DNA from: Leptolyngbya sp. SIO1E4
GTDB lineage: Bacteria > Cyanobacteriota > Cyanobacteriia > Phormidesmidales > Phormidesmidaceae
Length of the DNA: 64,000 nucleotides
Direction: 5' to 3'
Assembly: GCA_010672825.2 (NCBI GenBank)
Contig: JAAHFU020000002.1
Span: forward strand, 1,376,001-1,440,000
Below, in pieces: positions 1 to 9,309 of this stretch. The position numbers and the translations under genes are program-made. Numbering within the stretch: the first letter of the stretch is position 1; each line of letters opens with the position of its first letter. Under the pieces are notes generated by a model. That model saw only the letters and a list, made by a program, of their open reading frames with translations, did no database searches and was not told the origin of the DNA.

Positions 1-3000
1 GTGATGGATGTAGAACTGCTGATACCCCGAACGCCCACAGAAGAAATTCTCGCCAGTATTTGGACAGAGGTATTGAGTCTCAATGAAATCGGGGTACTCG
101 ACAACTTCTTTCTCTTGGGGGGAGACTCTCTGCAAGCGACTCAACTGATTTCACGAGTCCGCGACATTTTTCAAATAGAACTATCGCTACATCGGCTGTT
201 TGAATCTCCCACGATCGCGGAGCTGAGTGAGGATATCTTAGGCGCCAGTTATCAACAACTCACTGCGATTCAACCTATCCCGCGAGCGGGGGAATTGCCC
301 CTATCCTTTGCCGAGCAACGGTTATGGTTTTTAGATCAATTGCAGGAGGAAAGCACAACCTATAACGAACAAGAAGCGTTGCGTCTGACCGGTTCCCTGC
401 AGGTAGAAATACTCCAGAGAGCGGTGCAAGAAATCGTTCGCCGTCATGAAATCTTACGCACTAATTTCCAGGCGGTGGATGACTCAACCGTGCGGGTGAT
501 TCGCCCTGAGCTGGTGTTGAAAATGGCCGTTGTTGATTTACAGCCGTTGTCAACAGAAACACAGCTTTCTGAAGTGCAGCAGTTGGGTCAGCAAGAAATT
601 CGGAAACCCTTTGATCTTGCGAACGATCCTCTCCTGCGAGTGACGTTATTACAGTTGGCACCCCATGATTATGTGCTGCTGCTCACCATGCACCACATCA
701 TTACGGATGGCTGGTCAACGGGGGTATTTAGCCATGAATTGGCAGCACTCTACGGAGCATTTGTGCAAGGGAAACCCTCTCCGTTACCCCAACTGCCTAT
801 CCAATATGCCGACTTTGCTAGCTGGCAGCGGCAACCTGCGACGGCTGAAGTCTTAGCCCCTCAACTGAATTACTGGAAACAACAGCTGGCCGGAGCGCCC
901 CCTCTGTTAGAACTGCCTACAGACTATGCCCGTAAAACGGTGCAGATTGCCCAAGGGGGCAAAGAATTTTTTGAGCTTGGGGCTGAATTCACTGAACCGC
1001 TCAAGCGTCTGAGCCAAGAAAGGGGCGTAACGCTATTTATGACGCTATTGGCCGCGTTTAGCACCTTACTTTATCGCGATAGCAACCAAGCAGATATTCT
1101 TGTCGGAACGCCGATTGCCAACCGCAACCGCAGCGAACTAGAAGGGCTTATTGGCTTTTTTGTGAATACGTTGGTGTTGCGATCTCGCTTTGAAGCCAAT
1201 CTCACTTTTGCTGAATTATTGGATCAGGTACGGCAGACGGCTTTGGATGCTTACGCCCATCAGGATGTCCCGTTTGAGCAGTTGGTGGAGGCTTTGCAAC
1301 CGGAACGCAGCCTCAGTTACACCCCCATATTTCAGGTGATGTTTGCCCTACAAAATGCGCCGATGGCACCTCTGGAGTTACCGGAGGTAAGTTTCAAGTG
1401 GCTCCCGCTGGAAAATGCAAAGGCTCCGTTCGATCTATTTCTGTCCATGGAGGAGACAGAAACAGGTTTAGTGGGATCTTGGGAATACAATCGCAATTTA
1501 TTTGAACGAGCCACGATCAAGCGGGCAATTGGACATTTTAAGACCTTGCTGGCAGCGATCGTGGCTAACCCCCACATGGGTGTTGACGAACTGCCATTTT
1601 TGACAGAGCCAGAACGCCATCAGTTGCTCATCGAGTGGAACAATACTCAAGCCACTTATCCCCACGATAAATGCATTCATCAGTTGTTTGCAGAACAGGT
1701 GAAACGCACTCCCGACGCTGTGGCAGTTGTTTTTGAAGACGCACACCTGACCTATCAGGAATTGAACGATCGCGCGAATCAACTGGCGCGGTATTTGCAG
1801 AGCTTAGGCGTTGGGCCAGAGGCATTGGTGGGGATTTGTCTTGAAAGATCCCTCGAAATGGTGGTGGGATTGTTAGGCATTCTCAAAGCCGGTGGTGCTT
1901 ATGTGCCGTTAGATCCTGATTATCCAGCCGAGCGCCTCGCTTATATTCTTGATAACTCCAGAGCAACGGCCCTCATCACTACCCATCAATTAGCCGCCCG
2001 ATTGCCCTCGGTACCCAAGCATCTCATCTGTTTAGAGGATGACCAGGCGCTGATCGCTACCTACAGCCGTGATGATTTCCCAGCTAATGTTCAGCCTGAC
2101 AACTTAGCCTATGTCATTTACACGTCTGGCTCTACCGGAAACCCCAAAGGTGTACAAATCTGCCATCGATCTCTCGTTAACTTTCTCTGTTCGATGCAAG
2201 TAACCCCAGGATTAACGGATGCTGACGTGGTCTTAGCGGTTACGACCCTCTGTTTTGATATTGCTGCTCTGGAGATTTACTTACCGCTCATCGTCGGCGC
2301 AAAAACGGTTATCGCCAGTCGAGACGTCGCCATTGATGGCAAGCGGCTGGCAGCAGAATTAGAACGCTCCGGTGCGACGGTGATGCAAGCCACCCCAGCC
2401 ACCTGGCAGATGCTGCTGGCTGCCGGTTGGTCAGGTAAGCCGTCGTTGAAAATTATCTGTGGTGGCGAAGCCTTATCGATGCAACTCGCTGCTAACCTGC
2501 GAGAAAAAGGGGATTCTGTGTGGAATCTATACGGCCCTACGGAAGCGACCGTTTGGTCAACGATTTGCCCAGTGAGCGCCTTAGATACGATAGCGCATCA
2601 CCAAGATGTCGCAGTCTCGATCGGGACTGCGATCGCTAATACTCAAACCTATATTCTTGATCGCCATCACCAACCCGTCCCCATCGGCGTACCGGGGGAA
2701 CTCCATATCGGTGGTGCAGGGCTGGCTCGAGGCTATCTCAACCGTCCTGAATTAACTGAAGCCAAGTTCATTCCCGACCCTTTTTCCGATTCAAAATTCA
2801 AAATTCAAGACTCCAAAGAAAACCGGCTTTATAAAACCGGAGATTTAGCTCGCTACCGGTCTGACGGCACTATCGAATTTATCGGACGCATCGATAATCA
2901 AGTGAAAGTCCGAGGCTTCCGCATTGAACTCGGAGAAATTGAAGCCACCTTAGTCCAACACCCAGACGTGCAGGAAGCTGTGGTGATTACCTGGGAAAAG

Positions 3001-4299
3001 TCTCCAGCAGAGAAGCGCCTGGTTGCCTATCTCGTGACTCAAGCAACAGTGGCGATCGCCGATTTACGCAGTTTTCTGAAAACCAAGCTACCCGACTACA
3101 TGGTGCCGTCTGCTTTTGTCTTTTTAGAGGCCATCCCTCTAACGCCTAATGGCAAACGTGATCGCCGTGCCCTACCCGCAATCGATGCCGATCATTTCTC
3201 CCAAGATTCTGGCTTTATCCCCCCTCGCAACTCAGCAGAACTGCAACTGTCTCAAATTTGGTCAGAGGTGCTTCATCTGAGTGCCGTTGGCGTCACAGAC
3301 AGTTTCTTTGATTTAGGGGGGCATTCCCTGCTGGCAGTGCAGTTGATGGCTCGCATTGAACGGCAATTTGGCATTCATCTACCGCTGACAACGCTGTTCA
3401 CCGACCCCACCCTCGAAAATCAAGCCACTTTGCTAAACGCTCACAGCGATATTTGCGCCTATTCTCCCTTGGTTCCCATTCAAACATCAGGAGAGTTGCC
3501 GCCCTTATTCTGCGTGCATCCCATTGGCGGTAACGTGCTCTGTTATGCCGAATTAGCCCGACATCTAGGCAACAATCAACCGCTCTACGGATTGCAATCT
3601 TCGGGATTATCTAGCGAACAAGCGCCTTTAGCCAAAATCGAAGATATGGCAGCGATTTACATCGAAGCCTTGCAGAAGGTTCAGCCCCAGGGACCCTATT
3701 ATTTGGGGGGATGGTCGATGGGAGGTGTCATTGCTATGGCAATGGCCCAGCAGCTGCAAGAGGCTGGGCAAGCAGTGGCGCTCGTCGCTTTAATCGATAG
3801 CTATGCCCCCAGTGCCCTATCCGACCTAGACCCCAAGGATGAAGGGGCTTTAGCGCATTCGCTGGCGGCGGACTTAAGCGGCTTATTCGGCACCGAATTG
3901 CCCCTGGCACAGCTCAACCTGGCACAACTCCAGCCTAAGGAGCAATTACAGCGCGTCTTCTCTGCTGCCAAACGGCTGCATCTCTTGCCGCCAGAAGTGG
4001 GTATGGGGCAACTGGAGCGGTTGTTCCAAGTTTTCAAAGCCAACCGAATTGCCCTAGGGAACTATCAACCCCAGCCTTATTCGGGTCGGGTTGCCCTATT
4101 TTGTGCGAGTTTCTCGGAAGATCAAGACCGAGGCTGGAGTTCGATTACAACGGGTCAATTTGAAACCTACACGATTGATAGTGACCATTACGCGATCATG
4201 CGATCGCCCCATGTTCAAATTCTCGCCCAAGAACTGACCGCTTGCCTGAATCGATGCTACCAAGGCGTTGATAAATCCTCACTCCATTTTCAAAGGTAA
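1..4299 (+). CDS. nonribosomal peptide synthetase, terminal module with thioesterase (5' partial)
   Basis: C-terminal part of a nonribosomal peptide synthetase cut by the window edge. Domain order seen: carrier protein (Ser43 in LGGDS); condensation domain about 95-530 (HHIITDG at 231-237); adenylation domain about 555-1060 (YTSGSTG near 706, YGPTEA near 843, GRIDNQVKVRG near 962, NGKRDRRAL near 1050); second carrier (Ser1109 in LGGHS); type I thioesterase (GWSMGG with Ser1239, SDHYAIM near 1396). Aligned to GrsA by eye, the ten pocket residues read D-I-L-Q-I-G-L-V-W-K, close to glycine codes, so the last residue added is predicted to be glycine before release. The frame is open to base 1 and begins directly on a carrier domain, so the true start and earlier modules should lie upstream; the GTG at base 1 is not a credible start. 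A heptamer-repeat insertion lies between motifs A6 and A7. Confidence 0.93.
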   Translation: MMDVELLIPRTPTEEILASIWTEVLSLNEIGVLDNFFLLGGDSLQATQLISRVRDIFQIELSLHRLFESPTIAELSEDILGASYQQLTAIQPIPRAGELPLSFAEQRLWFLDQLQEESTTYNEQEALRLTGSLQVEILQRAVQEIVRRHEILRTNFQAVDDSTVRVIRPELVLKMAVVDLQPLSTETQLSEVQQLGQQEIRKPFDLANDPLLRVTLLQLAPHDYVLLLTMHHIITDGWSTGVFSHELAALYGAFVQGKPSPLPQLPIQYADFASWQRQPATAEVLAPQLNYWKQQLAGAPPLLELPTDYARKTVQIAQGGKEFFELGAEFTEPLKRLSQERGVTLFMTLLAAFSTLLYRDSNQADILVGTPIANRNRSELEGLIGFFVNTLVLRSRFEANLTFAELLDQVRQTALDAYAHQDVPFEQLVEALQPERSLSYTPIFQVMFALQNAPMAPLELPEVSFKWLPLENAKAPFDLFLSMEETETGLVGSWEYNRNLFERATIKRAIGHFKTLLAAIVANPHMGVDELPFLTEPERHQLLIEWNNTQATYPHDKCIHQLFAEQVKRTPDAVAVVFEDAHLTYQELNDRANQLARYLQSLGVGPEALVGICLERSLEMVVGLLGILKAGGAYVPLDPDYPAERLAYILDNSRATALITTHQLAARLPSVPKHLICLEDDQALIATYSRDDFPANVQPDNLAYVIYTSGSTGNPKGVQICHRSLVNFLCSMQVTPGLTDADVVLAVTTLCFDIAALEIYLPLIVGAKTVIASRDVAIDGKRLAAELERSGATVMQATPATWQMLLAAGWSGKPSLKIICGGEALSMQLAANLREKGDSVWNLYGPTEATVWSTICPVSALDTIAHHQDVAVSIGTAIANTQTYILDRHHQPVPIGVPGELHIGGAGLARGYLNRPELTEAKFIPDPFSDSKFKIQDSKENRLYKTGDLARYRSDGTIEFIGRIDNQVKVRGFRIELGEIEATLVQHPDVQEAVVITWEKSPAEKRLVAYLVTQATVAIADLRSFLKTKLPDYMVPSAFVFLEAIPLTPNGKRDRRALPAIDADHFSQDSGFIPPRNSAELQLSQIWSEVLHLSAVGVTDSFFDLGGHSLLAVQLMARIERQFGIHLPLTTLFTDPTLENQATLLNAHSDICAYSPLVPIQTSGELPPLFCVHPIGGNVLCYAELARHLGNNQPLYGLQSSGLSSEQAPLAKIEDMAAIYIEALQKVQPQGPYYLGGWSMGGVIAMAMAQQLQEAGQAVALVALIDSYAPSALSDLDPKDEGALAHSLAADLSGLFGTELPLAQLNLAQLQPKEQLQRVFSAAKRLHLLPPEVGMGQLERLFQVFKANRIALGNYQPQPYSGRVALFCASFSEDQDRGWSSITTGQFETYTIDSDHYAIMRSPHVQILAQELTACLNRCYQGVDKSSLHFQR
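2791..2817 (+). repeat. in-frame heptanucleotide repeat inside the NRPS A domain
   Basis: Two perfect TCAAAAT heptamers followed by two degenerate ones (TCAAGAC, TCCAAAG). They encode a Lys/Ser-rich stretch just before the conserved YKTGDLARY motif. Short heptamer repeats of this kind are common between genes in filamentous cyanobacteria. Here the copies stay in frame and lengthen a surface loop. Confidence 0.6.
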
Positions 4300-4389
4300 G
4301 TCTATATCTGAAATCACACAGATTAAAACGGTGTCGGTTTTAGTAAAACTCTAATCTGTCTGTAATTTTTTCATGGAGATAAAACAGTC

Positions 4390-5505
4390 ATGAAATCCCC
4401 AGTTTGCAGTTATAACGAATGGGATCCTCTGGAGGAAATAATTGTTGGGATAATTGATGGGGTAACAGCACCTGTTTTGACCCATGAGATGAAGACCTTT
4501 GTCCGTAAAGACTACTGGGACTTCTATCGAAAATATGGAGGAAAGCCCTACCCTACAGAGTTAGTTGAAAAAGCTGCAAAAGCCCTTAATAACCTTCAAG
4601 AAGTGCTTGAAGGAGAGGGCGTCATTGTACGACGACCAGAACCGGTAGATTATGCCGATCATGTTTTCAAAACCCCTTATTTTGAATCGGCTGGGTTCTT
4701 CAATGCTGATGTCAGAGATGTCTTGCTGGTCGTAGGGGACGAGATTATCGAAGCCCCCATGTCTCAGCGGTGTCGCTATTTCGAGTTTTTGCGTTATCGA
4801 CCTTTAATCCAAGCATACTTCCAGCAGGGAGCCCGTTGGACAGCCGCTCCCAAGCCCAAAATGTCTCACACTCTCTACGATTGGGACTATCCGGAAGAAG
4901 ATATGGCCTTTTTTCGAGGAGAGTCTAATGTGCCAGATAGTATCGGCCCTTTAAATGGCCGTTTCATTACTACTGAAGCAGAACCTTGCTTTGATGCGGC
5001 CGATTTCACGCGTTTTGGTCGAGACATTTTGGCTCAAAGAAGTCATGTCACCAATGATTTAGGCATTCAATGGATGCAGCAGCATCTTGGATCAGAGTAT
5101 CGAGTACACAAAGTTAAATTCCATGATCCAGGCCCTATACACATGGATGCAACCTGGGTTCCCATTGGTGAAGGGCGCGTCCTGTCTTGTCCGGATCGTC
5201 AGTGTCTTTCTCCTGACATTCTGCATATGTTTAAGCAAGGAGGATGGGAAATTCTTTATCCTCCCAGGGGGGTAGCCAATGCTGAATTTCACATGTCAAG
5301 CCGTTGGCTTTCTATGAATATTCTCATAATTGATGAAGAACGCGTGGTGGTTGAACAGAGTGAAGAGCCAACTATCAAGTTCTTTCAAAAAATTGGGATC
5401 AAACCAATTTTAGTGGACTTTAAAGATCACTATATCTTTGGTGGCGGGTTGCATTGTGCAACGTGTGATGTGCGAAGGCGTGGAACATTGAAATCGTATT
5501 TCTAG
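4390..5505 (+). CDS. arginine:glycine-type amidinotransferase
   Basis: Amidinotransferase of 371 aa, close in length and sequence to animal arginine:glycine amidinotransferase (AGAT) and to the cyanotoxin enzymes CyrA and SxtG. This family moves the amidino group of arginine to an amine acceptor (glycine in AGAT) and leaves ornithine. Catalytic residues are visible: Cys356 in GGGLHCATCD, His251 in GPIHMDAT, and an Asp in the CFDAADF block near 203. The acceptor-side segment is G-P-I-H, where human AGAT has N-P-M-H as I recall it, so the acceptor may not be glycine. The gene starts 90 bp after the NRPS with GGAGAT before the ATG, and the methyltransferase follows 51 bp later. It probably supplies or modifies a guanidino building block for the peptide. 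Confidence 0.92.
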   Translation: MKSPVCSYNEWDPLEEIIVGIIDGVTAPVLTHEMKTFVRKDYWDFYRKYGGKPYPTELVEKAAKALNNLQEVLEGEGVIVRRPEPVDYADHVFKTPYFESAGFFNADVRDVLLVVGDEIIEAPMSQRCRYFEFLRYRPLIQAYFQQGARWTAAPKPKMSHTLYDWDYPEEDMAFFRGESNVPDSIGPLNGRFITTEAEPCFDAADFTRFGRDILAQRSHVTNDLGIQWMQQHLGSEYRVHKVKFHDPGPIHMDATWVPIGEGRVLSCPDRQCLSPDILHMFKQGGWEILYPPRGVANAEFHMSSRWLSMNILIIDEERVVVEQSEEPTIKFFQKIGIKPILVDFKDHYIFGGGLHCATCDVRRRGTLKSYF

Positions 5506-5556
5506 GCCTAAGAGCTAACTCAGTTCAACTCAATTTCAAAAGTAAGGAACTTTCAA

Positions 5557-6672
5557 ATGGAAGTATCAAAACCGAGCCAGCCAGAAAGCGCTTTTCAATA
5601 TTTTGATTTATATGCTTCAATGCGCTCACACAAAGTCATGTTAGAAGACATGGCACGGATGAAAGCATATCACTCGGCAATATTCAAAAATAAATCAGAA
5701 ATGCTCGCCGATAAGGTCGTTCTTGATGTCGGCACTGGAACGGGTGTATTGGCTGTTTGGGCTGCTAAAGCAGGAGCCAAGCATGTTTATGCAGTGGATG
5801 CTAGTCATGCTGCTGGATTGGCTAAGCGGTTGGTTCAGTCATCTCAGGTATCAGATTCAGTCACGGTTCTCCATTCTACGGTTGAGGAAGCCGTCATTCC
5901 TGAGCCCGTTGATGTGATTGTCAGTGAGTGGATGGGTAGCTTCTTGCTCAAAGAATCCATGTTCGATAGTGTGGCATTTGCTCGCGATAAATGGCTAAAA
6001 CCAGGCGGACTGTTATTACCTTCTCATGCCACTATCTTGCTTGGGCTATATACCCCTAGTAATGGCTATGATCACACCCATTTTGTTAGAGCAAAGCTTG
6101 AAAAAGAGATGGCAGAATGGGATGAAACGGTGACTAATCTTCAGCACCTCGATGTGGATTACTCTGGGTTTACTGATGAACTGGCACAAGACTTGTCAGA
6201 CTACTTTTTGAGAAATGCCATCCGCGTTAACTACTTATCGCCAGAAAATCTCGTCTCTGCTCCACAGAAGATATTTGAATTTGACTGTGCAACGGCTGAT
6301 CCCTATGCACTGGTTCAGTTCAGTCAAGATTTTGAGTACATCAGCGATAAGCACGCTGAAGTTAAAGGGTTTCTGGGCTGGTTTACCACAGATTTTCCAA
6401 ACGGGGCAGTTCTGGACACAGGGCCATGCTCAACATATAACCATTGGGGCCAGCAACTATATCCACTCAAAGAAAGCTTCAAAGTGGTACCTGGCGATAA
6501 GGTATCTGGAAAAATTACCCTGTCTCGAAATCGTCAAGAATCTAGATTCAATGTAATTGAATTTAACTATCAAGTTGGTGCAATGGAACAACAAACTGCA
6601 GTGTTCAATATGGGTGCTATCGAACACATGCATAAAGGTTCGAAAAGTGTGTTGTTCTCCCACAATTCCTGA
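5557..6672 (+). CDS. protein-arginine-methyltransferase-like SAM methyltransferase
   Basis: 371 aa class I SAM-dependent methyltransferase with the hallmarks of the PRMT family. An N-terminal YFDLYA motif is near 16-21, motif I VLDVGTGTG near 57-65, the double-E loop SEWMGSFLLKE has Glu124 and Glu133 (in PRMTs these grip the guanidino group), and a C-terminal barrel part carries NHW near 296-298 where PRMTs have THW. PRMTs methylate guanidino nitrogens of arginine and are mainly eukaryotic. Beside an amidinotransferase and an NRPS, the likely substrate is free arginine, a guanidino acid or a peptide guanidine rather than a protein. RBS AAGGAA precedes the ATG; serC-like follows after 24 bp. 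Fold confidence is high; the substrate is inferred. Confidence 0.88.
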   Translation: MEVSKPSQPESAFQYFDLYASMRSHKVMLEDMARMKAYHSAIFKNKSEMLADKVVLDVGTGTGVLAVWAAKAGAKHVYAVDASHAAGLAKRLVQSSQVSDSVTVLHSTVEEAVIPEPVDVIVSEWMGSFLLKESMFDSVAFARDKWLKPGGLLLPSHATILLGLYTPSNGYDHTHFVRAKLEKEMAEWDETVTNLQHLDVDYSGFTDELAQDLSDYFLRNAIRVNYLSPENLVSAPQKIFEFDCATADPYALVQFSQDFEYISDKHAEVKGFLGWFTTDFPNGAVLDTGPCSTYNHWGQQLYPLKESFKVVPGDKVSGKITLSRNRQESRFNVIEFNYQVGAMEQQTAVFNMGAIEHMHKGSKSVLFSHNS

Positions 6673-6696
6673 AAATCTTTTAATTGCAGCAGAACC

Positions 6697-7794
6697 ATGA
6701 ACGATCGCGTTATCAATTTTTATCCTGGCCCTGGGGCTCTCCCACTGCCTGTACTTAAACGAGTGCATTCAGAACTGTTTAACTTTAACGGTACAGGGAT
6801 GAGTGTCATGGAGATAAGCCATCGCAGCCCTGAGATTCAACATATCATTGACGATAGTGCTGATCGCATCAAGCGATTGATGGGGTTAGGGGATCAATTC
6901 GAAGTGATCTTCCTACAGGGGGGTGGTTCACTTCAATTTCTGATGGCCCCTATGAATTTTTCGCGCCCGGGTGATCAAATCGATTACATTGATACGGGCT
7001 ATTGGGCTGACAAAGCAATTCGAGCTGCACAAAGTCTAGATAGAGATTTAGCCATCATTGCTTCATCAGCCGATATTGACTATACCTCTGTGCCTAACTT
7101 AAGTCAGCTTCACTTCAGGCAAAATGCAAAGTATTTGCACCTTTGCAGCAATAACACTGTCGTTGGCACTCAATTTCATAGCTTTCCTAAAATGCCAATT
7201 CCGATCGTTGCTGACATGAGTTCTGACTTTATGAGTCAGGTGATTGACCCCTCTAACCTAAGTTGTATTTATGCCCATGCACAGAAAAATGTTGGCCTTT
7301 CAGGTGTCACGATTGTCCTTATTCGGAAAGAAATGTTGGACGGTATTCCAGAGGATTTACCTGAGCTTTTAGACTATCGAACTCATATCAAACGCAAGTC
7401 TAACTATCACACCCCGCCCTGCTTTTCGATTTATATTGTGTGGCACATCTTGCGATGGATTGAAGAAGATATCGGTGGCCTCAAGCAGTTGGGAGACATC
7501 AATCACGAGAAAGCGTCTAAACTCTATGATTTTATTGATGAAAATCCCTTGTTTCATTGCCCTGTAGACAGGGCTTGTCGCTCTCAGATGAATGTTATTT
7601 TTACACTCCCTACAGAAAATGTAGAAAAACAATTTATCCAAGAAGCTTTTGAAGCCGGAATTGTAGGGGTGGCTGGCCATCGCACTAAAGGAGGATGCCG
7701 TGTCAGCCTTTATAATGGTGTTTCGCTAGAGGCGGTGGATTCTCTGATAGCGTTTATGCACACATTTGCCAAAACAGTTTATAGTTTTTCCTAA
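6697..7794 (+). CDS. phosphoserine aminotransferase-like PLP enzyme
   Basis: Class V PLP-dependent aminotransferase of 365 aa, full length for SerC. The N-terminal FYPGPGALPLPVL, the phosphate-binding EISHRSPE, FLQGGGSLQF, VADMSSDF and the PLP lysine Lys197 in HAQKNVG are all present. SerC makes O-phosphoserine from 3-phosphohydroxypyruvate and glutamate. It sits last in a tight run (24 bp gap) behind the methyltransferase, so it may be a dedicated paralog that feeds serine/glycine or a phosphoserine-derived unit to the NRPS, or it may transaminate a pathway intermediate. It cannot be excluded that this is the only housekeeping serC. Confidence 0.85.
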   Translation: MNDRVINFYPGPGALPLPVLKRVHSELFNFNGTGMSVMEISHRSPEIQHIIDDSADRIKRLMGLGDQFEVIFLQGGGSLQFLMAPMNFSRPGDQIDYIDTGYWADKAIRAAQSLDRDLAIIASSADIDYTSVPNLSQLHFRQNAKYLHLCSNNTVVGTQFHSFPKMPIPIVADMSSDFMSQVIDPSNLSCIYAHAQKNVGLSGVTIVLIRKEMLDGIPEDLPELLDYRTHIKRKSNYHTPPCFSIYIVWHILRWIEEDIGGLKQLGDINHEKASKLYDFIDENPLFHCPVDRACRSQMNVIFTLPTENVEKQFIQEAFEAGIVGVAGHRTKGGCRVSLYNGVSLEAVDSLIAFMHTFAKTVYSFS

Positions 7795-7900
7795 TCCGAT
7801 TTGAAAACTGGAATTTTCCCTTTCGGTCAAAACTGGGGATCTGGATGTGGCCAAAGTATAGAGCTATATTTCTAAAATGTCTGTGCGGAGGCTCGACAAA

Positions 7901-9145
7901 ATGGATGGTCAACGACAGCCCCTGATCCGAATTGAGAATCTCATCAAGATCTATGGCAACAATCCTCGGATAGCGTTGAAGTTATTCAGAGATGGGGGAA
8001 CCCGTGATTCAATTCAGGAATCAACCGGTCATGTTCTAGGCATTGCCGACGTTTCCCTCACAATTAATGAGGGTGAATTGTTTGTTGTGATGGGCTTATC
8101 GGGCTCTGGCAAGTCCACACTGGTTCGGTGTATTAATCGCCTCATTAATCCCACCAGTGGCCATATTTTCATTGAGGGTGAAGATGTGGCCCATGTGAGT
8201 GAAGCGCAGATGCGCAAAATCCGCCGAAGCAAAATGGCGATGGTGTTTCAGCGGTTTGCCCTTTTCCCCCATAAAACTGTCGTTGAAAATGTCGAGTATG
8301 GCTTAAAAGTTCAGGGCATGCCCACCCATGAATGTCGTCAGAAAGCCCTGGAGACCCTAGACGGTGTAGGTTTGCGCCAGTGGGCTGACTATGTCCCCTC
8401 ATCTTTGAGTGGTGGGATGCAACAGCGGGTAGGACTGGCCCGAGCCTTGGCAACCGATGCCGATATTCTGCTGATGGATGAGGCATTTAGTGCCCTGGAT
8501 CCGTTGATTCGTCGGGAAATGCAGGATGAACTGATGCGGTTGCAAGCTGAGTTGAAAAAAACGATTGTCTTCATCAGCCACGACATTCAAGAAGCCCTGA
8601 AGATTGGCGATCGCGTCGCGGTCATGAAAGATGGCTACATTGTGCAAGTCGGCACCCCAGAAGAACTCATCACTCAGCCCGCGGATGACTACATTCGGGC
8701 GTTTACGCTGGATGTGAATCGGGCTCAAGTCCTCAAAACCGGGTCCATTACCCGCAAAACAGTGCCGTTTATTTTAGGTAAAGGGTCTGTGCAGGCTGCT
8801 GTGGAAGAGATGGAGACCAATGGTCGGGCTCAGATGTATGTCGTCGATCGGCAGTCAAAACCCATCGGTCTAGTTACCCTAAACGACTTAAAGAGAGCCT
8901 TGCATGAAGGTCAAGCTGATATCACCCAAGTGATGCAAACGGACTTTCCTTCCGTGAATGCAGCCACGAGTTTAGAGGAGATCTTTCAATATTGCCAAAT
9001 GGGGCTGCCACTTGCAGTCGTCGGGAGCCAAGGCAAGTTCAAAGGGGTGGTTGAGCAATCTGATATCTTTGCCAGCATTGGCCGGTTAAGCCACGCTGCG
9101 ATTTCAACGCCTGAGTCTACTCAACCGGCACAAATAGCCAGTTGA
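7901..9145 (+). CDS. proV: glycine betaine/quaternary amine ABC transporter ATPase
   Basis: ATP-binding subunit (ProV/OpuAA type) of an osmoprotectant importer. Walker A GLSGSGKST lies near 66-74, the signature LSGGMQQR near 172, Walker B ILLMDEAFSALDP follows, and a C-terminal pair of CBS domains occupies about 285-400. The regulatory CBS pair is typical of this subfamily, where it senses ionic strength. The frame opens at 7877, but the ATG at 7901 is preferred because GGAGG stands 8-9 bp before it. The gene is convergent with proW rather than in one operon with proW and proX, which is unusual. The spacer between them holds dispersed repeats. Confidence 0.9.
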   Translation: MDGQRQPLIRIENLIKIYGNNPRIALKLFRDGGTRDSIQESTGHVLGIADVSLTINEGELFVVMGLSGSGKSTLVRCINRLINPTSGHIFIEGEDVAHVSEAQMRKIRRSKMAMVFQRFALFPHKTVVENVEYGLKVQGMPTHECRQKALETLDGVGLRQWADYVPSSLSGGMQQRVGLARALATDADILLMDEAFSALDPLIRREMQDELMRLQAELKKTIVFISHDIQEALKIGDRVAVMKDGYIVQVGTPEELITQPADDYIRAFTLDVNRAQVLKTGSITRKTVPFILGKGSVQAAVEEMETNGRAQMYVVDRQSKPIGLVTLNDLKRALHEGQADITQVMQTDFPSVNAATSLEEIFQYCQMGLPLAVVGSQGKFKGVVEQSDIFASIGRLSHAAISTPESTQPAQIAS

Positions 9146-9164
9146 AACGGTAGATAGCTTTGTT

Positions 9165-9260
9165 CAGTTGAATCCAGTGCATCTCGATCAAGACCGGGTC
9201 TAGGGTATGGGGTCTAGGGTGGACGTTATCTACGGGTAAACCACTATATGATAGCGCTGC
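9165..9260 (+). repeat. dispersed repeat, A-C form
   Basis: A copy of a repeat found at least five times in this window. Block A starts CAGTTGAATCCAG and carries GGGTCTAGGGTATGGGGTCT; block C is the following ACGTTATC...TAAACCACTATATGAT segment. The other copies are near 31.39, 53.46, 20.14 (reverse) and 23.70 kb (reverse). It lies in the spacer between convergent proV and proW. Confidence 0.6.
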
Positions 9261-9309
9261 CATTTTGACTAAGGCACCGAGTATGGCTCTGACTGACAAA
9301 AGTCCCTCG

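Noticed and set aside
1-6. GTG/ATG at the window edge as the NRPS start
   Set aside because: The protein would begin directly on a carrier domain and the frame is open to the first base, so the gene most likely continues upstream.
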